Positions 15,856-24,324 of a DNA stretch of 28,050 nucleotides are shown in pieces; positions within the stretch are counted from its first letter, which is position 1; the number at the start of each line of letters is the position of its first letter. This DNA comes from CAZTHM01 sp041946825 (GTDB lineage Bacteria > Acidobacteriota > Terriglobia > UBA7540): contig JBHGBD010000042.1 of NCBI GenBank assembly GCA_041946825.1, positions 1-28,050 of the forward strand. The letters are read 5' to 3'. A model generated the notes under the pieces. It was given only the letters and a program-made list of their open reading frames with translations, was not told where the DNA came from and did not search any database. Both the position numbers and the translations under genes were made by a program.

Positions 15856-16539
15856 TCATTCCTTCGTACCTGCGACGACAAAGCGCTCGAGTGCGTCGCG
15901 GTCTTGGGGTTCTGGTTCAATAAACTCCACGGCTACGCGGCCTGAAGGGTCTCCCCGGATGACCTTTCCAAGCAATCTAAGCGGCTGTCGTGCTCCTGGA
16001 AGAGAGAACTCCATTTCGATAACTTGTCCGGTGTCCATCCGTGCCGTGCATTCGAGCAGGATCCCTCCACGCGCCACATCGATGCTGCGGGCCTCGTGAC
16101 GCTGTCCAGCACAACGACATTCCACCACGGTTCTATGCGGGAGCCGCACATAGCGGCGCCGTTCTTCTAGCGCGGCACCCCGCGCCACGCTGAAAAGCCC
16201 TCGCAATTTCTCCGGCGACAGCGGTTTAGCCAGAAAGAATGTAATTCCAGCCTGGAACCCACGTCGCATCATCGCCACAGAGTCGTGCCCAGTAAACATG
16301 ATGATGGGAACACTGGGGTTCATTGAAGAGGCGCGGATGCGCTCTGTCAGCTCAAAGCCATCCGGGCGCGGCATAACAGCGTCCAGAGCGATGGCATCGA
16401 ACTTGTCCTCGGCGATGCGTCGCGCAGCCTCCCGGCTATCTGCCAAGGTGAGGACCTCATAGCCGAGAGGCTCCACAAGCTTTCTGAATACGTCGAGAAC
16501 TTGGGGCTCGTCATCAACAACAAGGATTTTCAAAGCCAC
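15856..16539 (-). CDS. Receiver-PilZ response regulator (first of a tandem pair)
   Basis: A 227-residue protein with the same receiver-PilZ layout as its downstream neighbour. Receiver (about 3-118): D9/D10, phosphoacceptor D53, T83, K105. PilZ (about 124-220): RxxxR at 128-132 (RRYVR) is intact, but the second motif reads DVARGG at 154-159, with alanine in place of the serine of D/NxSxxG. This could weaken or change nucleotide binding compared with its twin. GTG 16537-16539 has AGGAG seven bases upstream. First gene of the pair, on the same strand as the hybrid kinase upstream of it (155 bases away). The pair looks like a tandem duplication that has since diverged. Confidence 0.93.
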   Translation of the reverse strand: MALKILVVDDEPQVLDVFRKLVEPLGYEVLTLADSREAARRIAEDKFDAIALDAVMPRPDGFELTERIRASSMNPSVPIIMFTGHDSVAMMRRGFQAGITFFLAKPLSPEKLRGLFSVARGAALEERRRYVRLPHRTVVECRCAGQRHEARSIDVARGGILLECTARMDTGQVIEMEFSLPGARQPLRLLGKVIRGDPSGRVAVEFIEPEPQDRDALERFVVAGTKE

Positions 16540-16693
16540 TTTGAGACTCCTACGTCGCGGCTGGCGTGATTGAGGTGAAGCCTACATCTCCCCCCTGTGT
16601 CAGGCCCAAACAATCGATCTACACTCCATCTCCAAACTCTTTTTGGACACGCGTTCAAGTCCAGGCGCACTCCTGCCGAGCGCCCCGCAACCT

Positions 16694-19600
16694 TCAAGGC
16701 TGATCCAAAACCTCGCGGACTTTGTGCGCCAAGGCGGCGGGAGTGAATGGTTTTTGAATGAAACTCAGCCCTTTCTCCAGCGCCCCATGGCGTACTATGG
16801 CATCGTCTGCGTATCCGGACATATAGAGCACCTTCATCCTCGGGTTGAGGTGCTCAAGATTGCGCGCGACCTCCCGCCCACTCATCCCCGGCATCACGAC
16901 GTCGGTGACAAGGAGATGAATGGGTTTGCCATGGCCTCGTCCGATGCGCAAGGCATCTTCACCTCCGCTTGCCTCTAGGACTTCGTAACCCTTGGACTTC
17001 AATGTTTCATAGACCAAGAGACGGACCGCATCTTGGTCTTCTGTGATCAGGATAGTCTCATTGCCCCCGCGCGCTGGCGCCACATTGATTTGCTCCTGTT
17101 CTTTCCTCTCTCGAGCCTCATCTATTCGCGGCATGTACACTTTGAACACCGTACCATGACCCAGCTCGCTGTAGGCCCATATCGAACCCCCGCTCTGCCT
17201 TACGATTCCGTACACCGTAGAAAGACCCAATCCGGTACCTTTTCCTTTTTCTTTCGTCGTGAAAAAGGGCTCGAAAATATGAGTCTGGGTCTCGGCGTCC
17301 ATGCCGTGTCCCGTGTCGCTCACTCCCAGCATTACGTACCGCCCCGGAGAGACCTCGTGGTGAGTTCGAACGTACTCCTCACCTAACTCCACATTCGAGG
17401 TCTCGATCGTAATCCTTCCACCTTGCGGCGTGGCGTCGCGCGCGTTAACGACTAAGTTCATGATGACCTGCTCTATTTGTCCTGGGTCGGCATGAACCTT
17501 GCCCAAGTTGGGGTAGAGATTTGTTTCGAGAATGATATCTTCCCCAATTAGGCGCCGAAGCATCTTTTCTAGATCGGAAACAACTGCGTTCAAATCGATA
17601 GTCTGGGGAGCCAGAATCTGGCGACGGCTGAAGGCCAGAAGCTGACGGGTGAGGGAGGCGGCACGCCCTCCGGCCTTTTGGATTTCCACGATAGGGCTTC
17701 GGTACGGGCTTTCCGGATCAAGCCTCTCCAAAATCAGATGAGAGTATCCATTGATGACAGTCAGGAGATTGTTGAAGTCATGAGCGACTCCGCCTGCCAA
17801 TTGGCCGATAGCTTCCATCTTTTGCGCTTGAAGGAGCTGTTGTTCGAGCATCTTGCGTCCGGTCACGTCACGGGAAACCACGACAACCTTCGCAACTTTC
17901 CCTTCGCGATCTCGAATGACACTTCCCTGCGACTCGATGAAGCGAATACTCCCGTCTTTCAGCAAGAACCGAAATTCACCTCGTTGCCCAACACCCGAGC
18001 GCACTGTTTCTTCGAAAATGCGCTTGATCTTCTCGCGGTCGTCAGGATGAATTTCGTTGAAGGAGACCGTACCGCGAGCCCCTTCGACGTCACCCAAAAT
18101 CGTTTTGTAGGATGGGCTGTTGTAAACGCGCCTTCCGTCGAGATCGAGGACGGCAATGAGGTCTGCAACGTTTTCCGCGATCAGTCGAAACTGCTCTTCG
18201 CTCTCGCGTAGTCGGTCATCGGCGCGCTTACGCTCCGTGATGTCGTGGACCATCAAGAGCACATGCGGGCGCCTCTCGATATTGAAAGGAACAAGGCTGC
18301 AATCCAGCCAGACATCCTTCCCGAAGCTGGTGACAACGTGAGTCTCACGTCGTTGCTCCGCTCCATTCAACAGGGCCCTGTCGGCTGTTTCCAGCAAACC
18401 CGTCTTCTTCCAGGGTTCAGCCTGTCTGAAGTTCAAGCCTCGTACTTGTTCGATAGTACCCCCAATGATTTTTGCCATCACGGCGTTCGCGGACATACAC
18501 TGCCCTGTGACAGCATCGAATGTCGAGATTCCCACCGTCGAGGAATCAATCACTCTTTGATTGAACGCCGCAACTTCAGACAATCGCCTTTCGCTTTCGC
18601 GCAATGCCTCTTCGGCCCGCCTGCGTTCGGTAATATCATTCGCCAAAACTAGTTCGCCACGTCGCCCGCCGAAGTCCACCCGGTGGGAGGTGATTTCTAC
18701 TTCGATAAGACTTCCGTCCCTCTTCCTGTGCCTCCAAACACCTGCCTTATCGATACCGCCCCCCGCCCTCGCGACATTCTTCAAGAGGGCATGGACATCT
18801 TGGGGAGGTCGTATATCCTTGATGGTCATAGCCAGGAATTCTTCGCGTGAGTATCCATAGTGGACGACAGCAGCGTCGTTCACCTCCAGAAACCGCAGGG
18901 TTTCCAGGTCATAGACCCACATGGGCTGCGGGTTGCTGGCAAACAAGAGTCGGTACCGCTCTTCCGAATCTCGCAAGGCGTCCTCTGCACGTTTGCGCTC
19001 GGTGATGTCTTCAAGGATCTGAACTACTCCGTAGATGTTCCCCTGATGGTCGCGCATTGGGGAGGTGGATAGGTGCAAGTCGACGAAGGTTCCGTCCCTC
19101 TTCCGCCCCCGTATTTCCAGGCCCGTGATGCCCTCGCCCCGCAGAGCCTGAAGTCCTGCCTGTGCCTTCTCTGTCACAATGGGTACGGGGCGTCCTAACA
19201 CCTCTCCCGCCGACCAGCCGAATACCCGTTGTGCGGCGTTGTTCCACACGAGCACGGACCCTTCCAGATCGACGGCAGCGATTGGAACTGGCGAGGCCTC
19301 GATTACCGTACGAAACAGCTCCTGAAGCCCAGCTAAGGCTTGCTCGGCATTCCGGCGCTCGCTGCGGATTCTGGCCTCATTCAACTCGCGTTCGATGGCA
19401 GGAATCAATCTCCCGAGATTGTCCTTGAGCAGGTAGTCGGAGGCGCCAGCCCGCATTGCCGCCACGGCGGTTTCTTCCCCGACCGTGCCGGATATGAGGA
19501 TGAAAGGTATGTCCAACCCCGAGGCTTTGAGAACCTCCAGCGCCTGCAAGGCGTTAAACTGCGGCATGGAGTAGTCAGATAGAATGATCTCCCATTGGAC

Positions 19601-19744
19601 GCGGAGTAAAGCTTCGCGCATGGCAGCGGCAGTCTGAACTCGCTCGAACCTAGGGTCATAACCTTCTCGGCGCAGTTCACGGAGCACCAACGCTGCATCG
19701 TCTTCGGAGTCTTCGACGATGAGCATGTGTATTGGCTTGCCCAA
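16694..19744 (-). CDS. Hybrid histidine kinase: receiver, four PAS, kinase, receiver
   Basis: A 1016-residue soluble sensor kinase with no membrane span. Domains in order: an N-terminal receiver (about 6-120; D57, K107); PAS domains at about 138-250, 262-375, 392-505 and 515-628, each ending in a DIT/DVT plus E/GR linker; the phosphoacceptor region with H655 in GGVAHDFNNLL; an ATPase domain (about 755-873) with N-box NLVVNARDA, DTGHGMD and GTGLGLS; and a C-terminal receiver (about 897-1013; D948, K998). Four PAS domains imply small-molecule, redox or light sensing, but no cofactor is readable. Start TTG 19742-19744 follows the Rcp1-type gene's TAA with no gap, and GGAGG lies six bases upstream inside that gene, so translation is coupled. 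Confidence 0.95.
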   Translation of the reverse strand: MGKPIHMLIVEDSEDDAALVLRELRREGYDPRFERVQTAAAMREALLRVQWEIILSDYSMPQFNALQALEVLKASGLDIPFILISGTVGEETAVAAMRAGASDYLLKDNLGRLIPAIERELNEARIRSERRNAEQALAGLQELFRTVIEASPVPIAAVDLEGSVLVWNNAAQRVFGWSAGEVLGRPVPIVTEKAQAGLQALRGEGITGLEIRGRKRDGTFVDLHLSTSPMRDHQGNIYGVVQILEDITERKRAEDALRDSEERYRLLFASNPQPMWVYDLETLRFLEVNDAAVVHYGYSREEFLAMTIKDIRPPQDVHALLKNVARAGGGIDKAGVWRHRKRDGSLIEVEITSHRVDFGGRRGELVLANDITERRRAEEALRESERRLSEVAAFNQRVIDSSTVGISTFDAVTGQCMSANAVMAKIIGGTIEQVRGLNFRQAEPWKKTGLLETADRALLNGAEQRRETHVVTSFGKDVWLDCSLVPFNIERRPHVLLMVHDITERKRADDRLRESEEQFRLIAENVADLIAVLDLDGRRVYNSPSYKTILGDVEGARGTVSFNEIHPDDREKIKRIFEETVRSGVGQRGEFRFLLKDGSIRFIESQGSVIRDREGKVAKVVVVSRDVTGRKMLEQQLLQAQKMEAIGQLAGGVAHDFNNLLTVINGYSHLILERLDPESPYRSPIVEIQKAGGRAASLTRQLLAFSRRQILAPQTIDLNAVVSDLEKMLRRLIGEDIILETNLYPNLGKVHADPGQIEQVIMNLVVNARDATPQGGRITIETSNVELGEEYVRTHHEVSPGRYVMLGVSDTGHGMDAETQTHIFEPFFTTKEKGKGTGLGLSTVYGIVRQSGGSIWAYSELGHGTVFKVYMPRIDEARERKEQEQINVAPARGGNETILITEDQDAVRLLVYETLKSKGYEVLEASGGEDALRIGRGHGKPIHLLVTDVVMPGMSGREVARNLEHLNPRMKVLYMSGYADDAIVRHGALEKGLSFIQKPFTPAALAHKVREVLDQP

Positions 19745-20191
19745 TTAGACCCTCCCCACCGGAGGCCGCTCGTTCAGAACCAGCCAATAGAGACCCAATT
19801 GTCGGACTGCCTCCACGAACTGATTGAAATCGACGGGCTTGCGAATGTAACTGTTGGCCCCCAGCGAGTATCCATTCACTAAATCTTGCTCCTCCTTGGA
19901 GGACGTAAGGATTACCACAGGAAGGAGTTTGGTGCGTTCCTCGGAGCGAATGCGACGCAGCACCTCGAACCCATCAACTTTGGGAAGCTTCAAATCGAGC
20001 AGGACAACGTCCGGGAGGCTAAGGGATTGGTGGCTGGCGTGCGTTTCGGCGCCAAATAGGTACTCGAGAGCCGCAGCCCCATCCGTTACGTGTGTCACTT
20101 CGTTTGCCACGTTATGTTTTCGGAGCGCCCGGAGCGCCAAGACCGCATCGTCCGGGTTATCTTCAACCAGCAGGATTGTTCGCATGTCCAT
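19745..20191 (-). CDS. Rcp1-type stand-alone receiver
   Basis: A 148-residue response regulator of the Rcp1/phytochrome-partner type, recognised by ILLVEDNPDD, the long loop before strand 3 (about 47-60), and the closing GLYWLVLNERPP. Phosphoacceptor D66 in DVVLLDLKLP, T96 and K118 are present. Proteins of this type take phosphate from PAS/GAF kinases encoded next to them. The start is ATG 20189-20191, with GAGGAGG six bases upstream. It overlaps the 3' end of the PAS kinase by 29 bases, and its stop abuts the hybrid kinase's TTG start. It thus sits as the middle member of a three-gene phosphorelay operon. Confidence 0.95.
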   Translation of the reverse strand: MDMRTILLVEDNPDDAVLALRALRKHNVANEVTHVTDGAAALEYLFGAETHASHQSLSLPDVVLLDLKLPKVDGFEVLRRIRSEERTKLLPVVILTSSKEEQDLVNGYSLGANSYIRKPVDFNQFVEAVRQLGLYWLVLNERPPVGRV

Positions 20192-22301
20192 CGGCTTCCT
20201 CCTCTGGCTCGAGGGTGAAATAAAATGTGGCGCCCCCGCCGACTTCGGCTTCAGCCCAAACACGGCCCCCGTGGCGATGGATGATTCGCTTCACAGTGGC
20301 CAAACCAACCCCTGTCCCCTCAAAGTCCGTGACGGAATGTAGGCGCTGGAATACTCCGAAAAGCTTGTCCGCATAGCTCATATCGAACCCAGCGCCATTG
20401 TCTCGCACGAAAAAGAGTGTCTTTCCGCCATTTTCGGCAGTCCCAAACTGAATCCGAGCCAATTCTTTCTTCCCAGTAAATTTCCAGGCGTTGCTGAGCA
20501 AATTCTCGAGTACTTGGCGGAGTAGCTGCGGATCGCCCTCGGCCGCGGCCCCACCCGCCACGTCCAACTTCACTCGCCGATGTGGATCACGTTGCCTTAA
20601 ATCGTCTCCAATGGACTGGGCCAGCGCGCTCAAGTCGACTCTTTCACGCCGAATCTCGCGGCGGGTTACGCGGGAAAGTGCCAGCATATCGTCAATGAGC
20701 TGTCCCATACGCTGGCTGGCGGCACGTACTCGGCGAAGAAAATCCTTTCCTTGCTCATCCAATTGTTGTTCGTAGTCTTCAAGGAGGGCTAGGCTGAAAC
20801 CGTCGATCGCGCGGAGCGGGGCCCGAAGGTCGTGCGACACGGAGTAACTGAACGCTTCGAGTTCCTTGTTAAAATTAGTTGCTTGAGCTAACGCACGCTC
20901 AAGCTCGGCATTCAACGCCCTGATCTCGTCCTCCCTTTGCCTATTTTCCGTGACATCGCGAGCAGCCGCATAAATCAGGCCCTCCTCTACTACGGGAGTG
21001 CAACTCCACTCGATCCTCCGGTAAGAGCCAACCTTCGATCGGTAACGGTTCTCAAAGGAGACGACATTCTGCCCCTGCGTGAGTTTCGCCGCCGCTGCGA
21101 GAGTCGATTCGCGGTCGTCAGGATGAACGAAGTGGATGAAAGGCTCGCTGCAGAGCTGCTTCTCAGTATGCCCAAGGACACGCTCCCAAGCTGGATTGAG
21201 CCGCTTGAAGTATCCATCGAATCCAGCCACGCACAGCATTTCGAGCGACAAGCTAAAGAACCGCTCCCGCTCCCGCTCCACCAACTTACGCTCGGTGATA
21301 TCGGTAAGGACGCCGTGCATCCGGATCGGGTCGTTCTTCTCGTTCCGAATGACGCGCCCCTGCACGGCAATCCACCTCACTGAACCGTCGTTCGCACGAT
21401 TGATTCGGCATTCGACTTCGAAATGGTCATATTTCAGCGCCTTCTCAAATGCTTCTTTGACACCCCCGCGATCTTCAGGCACAACGTGGGTCATGAATGT
21501 CTTATAGCCCCACTCCGGCACAAGAGTCCGATACCCGAATATCTCGTCGTGTCGCGGCGAACGAATGGACTTGTCCGTGACAAGATTCAATTCCCAGATG
21601 CCCGTCTGAGCTGCGTTCAGGGCGAGATTGAGCCTTTCTTCGCTCTCCCGCAGTTCTTCCTCGGCCTCACGGCGTTGGACGATCTCGCTTTGTAGTGTCT
21701 GGTTGGCTCTGAATAGTTCCGCGTTCAGCCTCTGCAATTCCTGGGCTCTAACGAAGATCTCTGCCTCCATTGTCTCTACACGTGCACGCAGCCCCTCGGC
21801 TATCCTGGATTGCTCACTCCTTTGTTGCTTGAGTCGGACGAACTCACTAACATCCTGGACGCTGTGGACGATGAAAGTTACTTCTCGCTCCCTACCGAAC
21901 ACCGGCGAATTAACGGGACTCCAGTAGCGTTCTTCAAAGCCCCCTCCCTCGGATTCGGGCCGGCGAATGTCATACTTCTGGACGGCCATCATGTCAGTAA
22001 CTCGTTCCCGTAAGACACGGTCAAGCGAGGCGCGGAGGTTGCGAACGCCTGTAGCGGTTGGGTCGTCAGGGTTGTCCGGGAACACATCGAATATGCCGCG
22101 GGACAGGATTTCCTCGCGCCTTGTCATCGTGGCTTGCAAGTAAGCGCCACTCACGGCAACTATGGTGAATTGCGGTGAATTAGGTTTCAGCACCAGCTGA
22201 AGTGCAGGCCCCAATTCGAAGAGGGTTCGGAAATCAGGCGTCTCCAACGCTCCTTGCTGAAGCTTTTGCGGGATTACTTTCTCCTGGGGCGACGAGTTCA
22301 T
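20163..22301 (-). CDS. Soluble PAS-domain histidine kinase
   Basis: A 712-residue kinase without receiver or membrane span. Three PAS-like domains are visible: a diverged N-terminal one (about 25-155, with IFDVFPDNPDD), then about 220-338 and 345-455. A coiled coil (about 155-220) links the first two. The phosphoacceptor is H490 in SYSVSHDLRAPLRAIDGF. The ATPase domain has N604 (LLSNAWKF), DNGAGFD at 634-640 and GTGVGLA at 662-668. This kinase core is the kind usually paired with Rcp1-type receivers, and exactly such a gene overlaps its 3' end. ATG 22299-22301 has AGGAG nine bases upstream. The signal sensed is unknown. Confidence 0.95.
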   Translation of the reverse strand: MNSSPQEKVIPQKLQQGALETPDFRTLFELGPALQLVLKPNSPQFTIVAVSGAYLQATMTRREEILSRGIFDVFPDNPDDPTATGVRNLRASLDRVLRERVTDMMAVQKYDIRRPESEGGGFEERYWSPVNSPVFGREREVTFIVHSVQDVSEFVRLKQQRSEQSRIAEGLRARVETMEAEIFVRAQELQRLNAELFRANQTLQSEIVQRREAEEELRESEERLNLALNAAQTGIWELNLVTDKSIRSPRHDEIFGYRTLVPEWGYKTFMTHVVPEDRGGVKEAFEKALKYDHFEVECRINRANDGSVRWIAVQGRVIRNEKNDPIRMHGVLTDITERKLVERERERFFSLSLEMLCVAGFDGYFKRLNPAWERVLGHTEKQLCSEPFIHFVHPDDRESTLAAAAKLTQGQNVVSFENRYRSKVGSYRRIEWSCTPVVEEGLIYAAARDVTENRQREDEIRALNAELERALAQATNFNKELEAFSYSVSHDLRAPLRAIDGFSLALLEDYEQQLDEQGKDFLRRVRAASQRMGQLIDDMLALSRVTRREIRRERVDLSALAQSIGDDLRQRDPHRRVKLDVAGGAAAEGDPQLLRQVLENLLSNAWKFTGKKELARIQFGTAENGGKTLFFVRDNGAGFDMSYADKLFGVFQRLHSVTDFEGTGVGLATVKRIIHRHGGRVWAEAEVGGGATFYFTLEPEEEADGHANNPAG

Positions 22302-22339
22302 ATGGCTCTACTCCTATTTCTTTCACATGCCAGTATCGG

Positions 22340-22765
22340 CTACGCAGTCGCCCACCCGGACGAGTGACGGAGATAATCGATTGAGGGAAGGTATCCGGGC
22401 GCGCAGCTAATGTCGAAATGGGTTTCGCCTTGTCGCTTCTTCGCTCTTGCGAGAAGCGACCCAGCACCATCCGATCTCAGATTCGTGATTCGATCGTCAT
22501 GTAGCATCCTTTCGAGCTGGGATTCCGAGTGTTCCGGCAGGAACGTACATCGTGCCTCTGATCGAGAGGGAAGAACTTGTTTGACCTCAGGCAAACACAG
22601 CGTGCAGCGCTGATTTGGGGGGGAAGAGCCCAGCAGCGGAGTTCGGTTGTTCTTTTCAAGCCCTTCCAGCTCCTCACTGCCTACGCTACGAAACTCCCGC
22701 GGGCGATAGGCCGCAGACGCGGAGTAAAATAGACCTGCGACTGTTCCGAAATCAGCTTGCTGCAT
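22340..22765 (-). CDS. Possible 141-residue protein between phosphodiesterase and PAS kinase
   Basis: This frame starts at ATG 22763-22765, overlapping the end of the HD-GYP gene by 14 bases, and ends 38 bases before the PAS kinase, filling the only gap in that stretch. A purine-rich GGGGAAGGG precedes the ATG. Features: a CTLC pair at about 57-60 and a charged middle. No family is recognised and codon use is not distinctive. The tight overlap favours a real gene, while the bland sequence favours chance. If it is not coding, this is a 450-base intergenic region carrying the kinase promoter. Confidence 0.35.
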   Translation of the reverse strand: MQQADFGTVAGLFYSASAAYRPREFRSVGSEELEGLEKNNRTPLLGSSPPNQRCTLCLPEVKQVLPSRSEARCTFLPEHSESQLERMLHDDRITNLRSDGAGSLLARAKKRQGETHFDISCAPGYLPSIDYLRHSSGWATA

Positions 22766-23888
22766 TCGTCCCTTCCCCCAAACTGACAGGCGTTTCGAGG
22801 GAGCCGAGTTTACGCGGACCGTTCCGCTGGCTGGCCACCCTTAAGCGGATGTTCGCCCAGACTTCTTCGGGGAGGGAAAGAAACACTCGGACTACTTCGG
22901 GATCAAACTGCCGTCCCGACTCCCTGGTGATTTCCTCCTTCGCCGCCGAAAAGGGCAGCGCGCGGCGATAAGGTCGGTCTGAGGTCATGGCGTCGAGCGT
23001 GTCGGCTGCCGCAAAGATTCTGGCCCCCAACGGTATTTCTCCCTCTGTTAACCCTTGCGGATAACCCGTGCCATCATAACGTTCCTGGTGAGTCAGCACG
23101 ATTTCAGCAGCTCCAGCCAAAAAGGCAACTCGACTGACCAAGTTGTAACCAACCCTCACGTGGGACTCCATAATGGTTCTTTCTCTTACCGTCAGCTTGC
23201 CGGCCTTCAGCAAAATCGCATCAGGGATCCCTATCTTTCCAATGTCGTGGAGGTAAGCCCCGCGGGCAATTTGTTTCAACTGATCGTCCGAACAGCCTAA
23301 GGCCTTGGCCATTTCCACGGAGTAGAAAGTCACCCGCCGCGAATGACCTGCAGTCTCGTTATCCCTCAAGTCCAATGCAGCTCCCAAGGCCTCTAACGTT
23401 TCGTCATAAGTCATCTCTATGCGCTGTCGTGCTTTCTCAAGCTGCTTCGTTCTTGCTTCGACCATCCGCTCCAAATCCCTGCGGTATTCTTCGAGCTCCC
23501 GCTCCATCTGCTTCATTTGAATCGACCGGCGCAAGCTGGCGACTACCGCAGGGGGATTAAAGGGTTTGAGGATATAGTCCGACGCTCCATGTTTCATGGC
23601 CTCGATTCCGACACGTACGTCCTGTTCGCCAGTAGCCATGAGGAACGCTACATGCGGATATGCTCCATGGGCACTTTCGAGCAGGTCGGTGCCGGACAGG
23701 CCTGGCATGTGTAGGTCGGAGATAATCCCGTCGAAGTGCTCTCGGGCAAGCCGCTCCAGGGCATCCTTTCCATTGGAAGCCATTTCGGATTCTAGGCCTT
23801 CGAAGAAGAGCGCTTCGCAGAGTAGTTTGGCTACGGCAGGATCATCATCAACAACCAGTATTCGCGGTCTCACGCTGGGGGTTTCCAC
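22752..23888 (-). CDS. Receiver-HD-GYP cyclic-di-GMP phosphodiesterase
   Basis: A response regulator of RpfG type, 378 residues. Receiver at about 8-122 (D14-D16, phosphoacceptor D58 in IISDLHMPG, K108), a coiled-coil linker (about 124-162), and an HD-GYP domain (about 164-350) that hydrolyses cyclic-di-GMP using a metal centre. Visible: HDIGK at 214-218, H243, HQERYDGTGYP at 267-277 and DRPY near 304-307. The usual second histidine of HHE is glutamine here, a variant I believe is seen elsewhere in the family. The start is GTG 23886-23888 because GGAGGT lies six bases upstream. Readings from ATG 23903 or TTG 23921 lack a ribosome binding site. It may begin the operon that continues into the PAS kinase. 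Confidence 0.94.
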   Translation of the reverse strand: METPSVRPRILVVDDDPAVAKLLCEALFFEGLESEMASNGKDALERLAREHFDGIISDLHMPGLSGTDLLESAHGAYPHVAFLMATGEQDVRVGIEAMKHGASDYILKPFNPPAVVASLRRSIQMKQMERELEEYRRDLERMVEARTKQLEKARQRIEMTYDETLEALGAALDLRDNETAGHSRRVTFYSVEMAKALGCSDDQLKQIARGAYLHDIGKIGIPDAILLKAGKLTVRERTIMESHVRVGYNLVSRVAFLAGAAEIVLTHQERYDGTGYPQGLTEGEIPLGARIFAAADTLDAMTSDRPYRRALPFSAAKEEITRESGRQFDPEVVRVFLSLPEEVWANIRLRVASQRNGPRKLGSLETPVSLGEGTNAAS

Positions 23889-23920
23889 CTTGACACCTCC
23901 CATTGGCAGACAGTGGTCCA

Positions 23921-23928
23921 AGTCGTGA
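23921..23928 (+). promoter_or_regulatory. AGTCGTGA motif, copy 5
   Basis: Context TCCAAGTCGTGAGCG, 33 bases upstream of the GTG start of the HD-GYP gene and next to a GC-rich hairpin. Confidence 0.3.
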
Positions 23929-23940
23929 GCGTGGGCACTT

Positions 23941-23958
23941 CTCGGGCCACCGCCCGAG
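23941..23958. repeat. GC-rich perfect hairpin upstream of the HD-GYP gene
   Basis: CTCGGGC (23941-23947), CACC loop, GCCCGAG (23952-23958). It lies about 53 bases before the GTG start. It could fold in the leader RNA or serve as a protein site; no T-run follows, so it is not a clear terminator. Confidence 0.4.
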
Positions 23959-24107
23959 TTACGGCAAACCGCTGAGGTTATGACCTATTAGCTCTTACCA
24001 AGCCCTGAACTGCGTACCTTTGCCGACGGACAAAAGTGCCCAGAAAGCGTAAGAAATATACTACTCTTCCCGATCATTTACCAATATTTTGCCAAGGGAG
24101 GTAACTG

Positions 24108-24281
24108 GTGAGTATAGGGATTCAAGTCCGGAATCTCCACCTGGAAGTAAGCTCAGCAAAACTTGTTCAGGCGCCCCGCGGCGCGAGACGGGGCTTCAAG
24201 ACCGGCCGGATATTCGGTTCCAAGTTGCGCTTGGTCAGGGCATTGACATCAGTCTTGCCGGTGGCCAGAGCATTTCCATAA
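24108..24281 (+). CDS. Possible 57-residue peptide with a strong ribosome binding site
   Basis: GTG 24108-24110 is preceded at five bases by AAGGGAGGT, one of the best Shine-Dalgarno sequences in the window, and the frame runs to TAA 24279-24281. The product is basic (several Arg and Lys) with no recognised domain. It ends shortly before the decayed IS630 element, so it may be the 5' stump of a gene cut by that insertion, or a genuine small gene. Confidence 0.35.
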   Translation: MSIGIQVRNLHLEVSSAKLVQAPRGARRGFKTGRIFGSKLRLVRALTSVLPVARAFP

Positions 24282-24324
24282 ATAATGTAGCTTACGGGAA
24301 CGGAAATACATGGCAGATTGTGCC

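Noticed and set aside
23889..23921. Longer N-termini for the HD-GYP protein from TTG 23921 or ATG 23903
   Set aside because: No ribosome binding site for either, whereas GTG 23888 has GGAGGT at six bases and begins just before the receiver domain.
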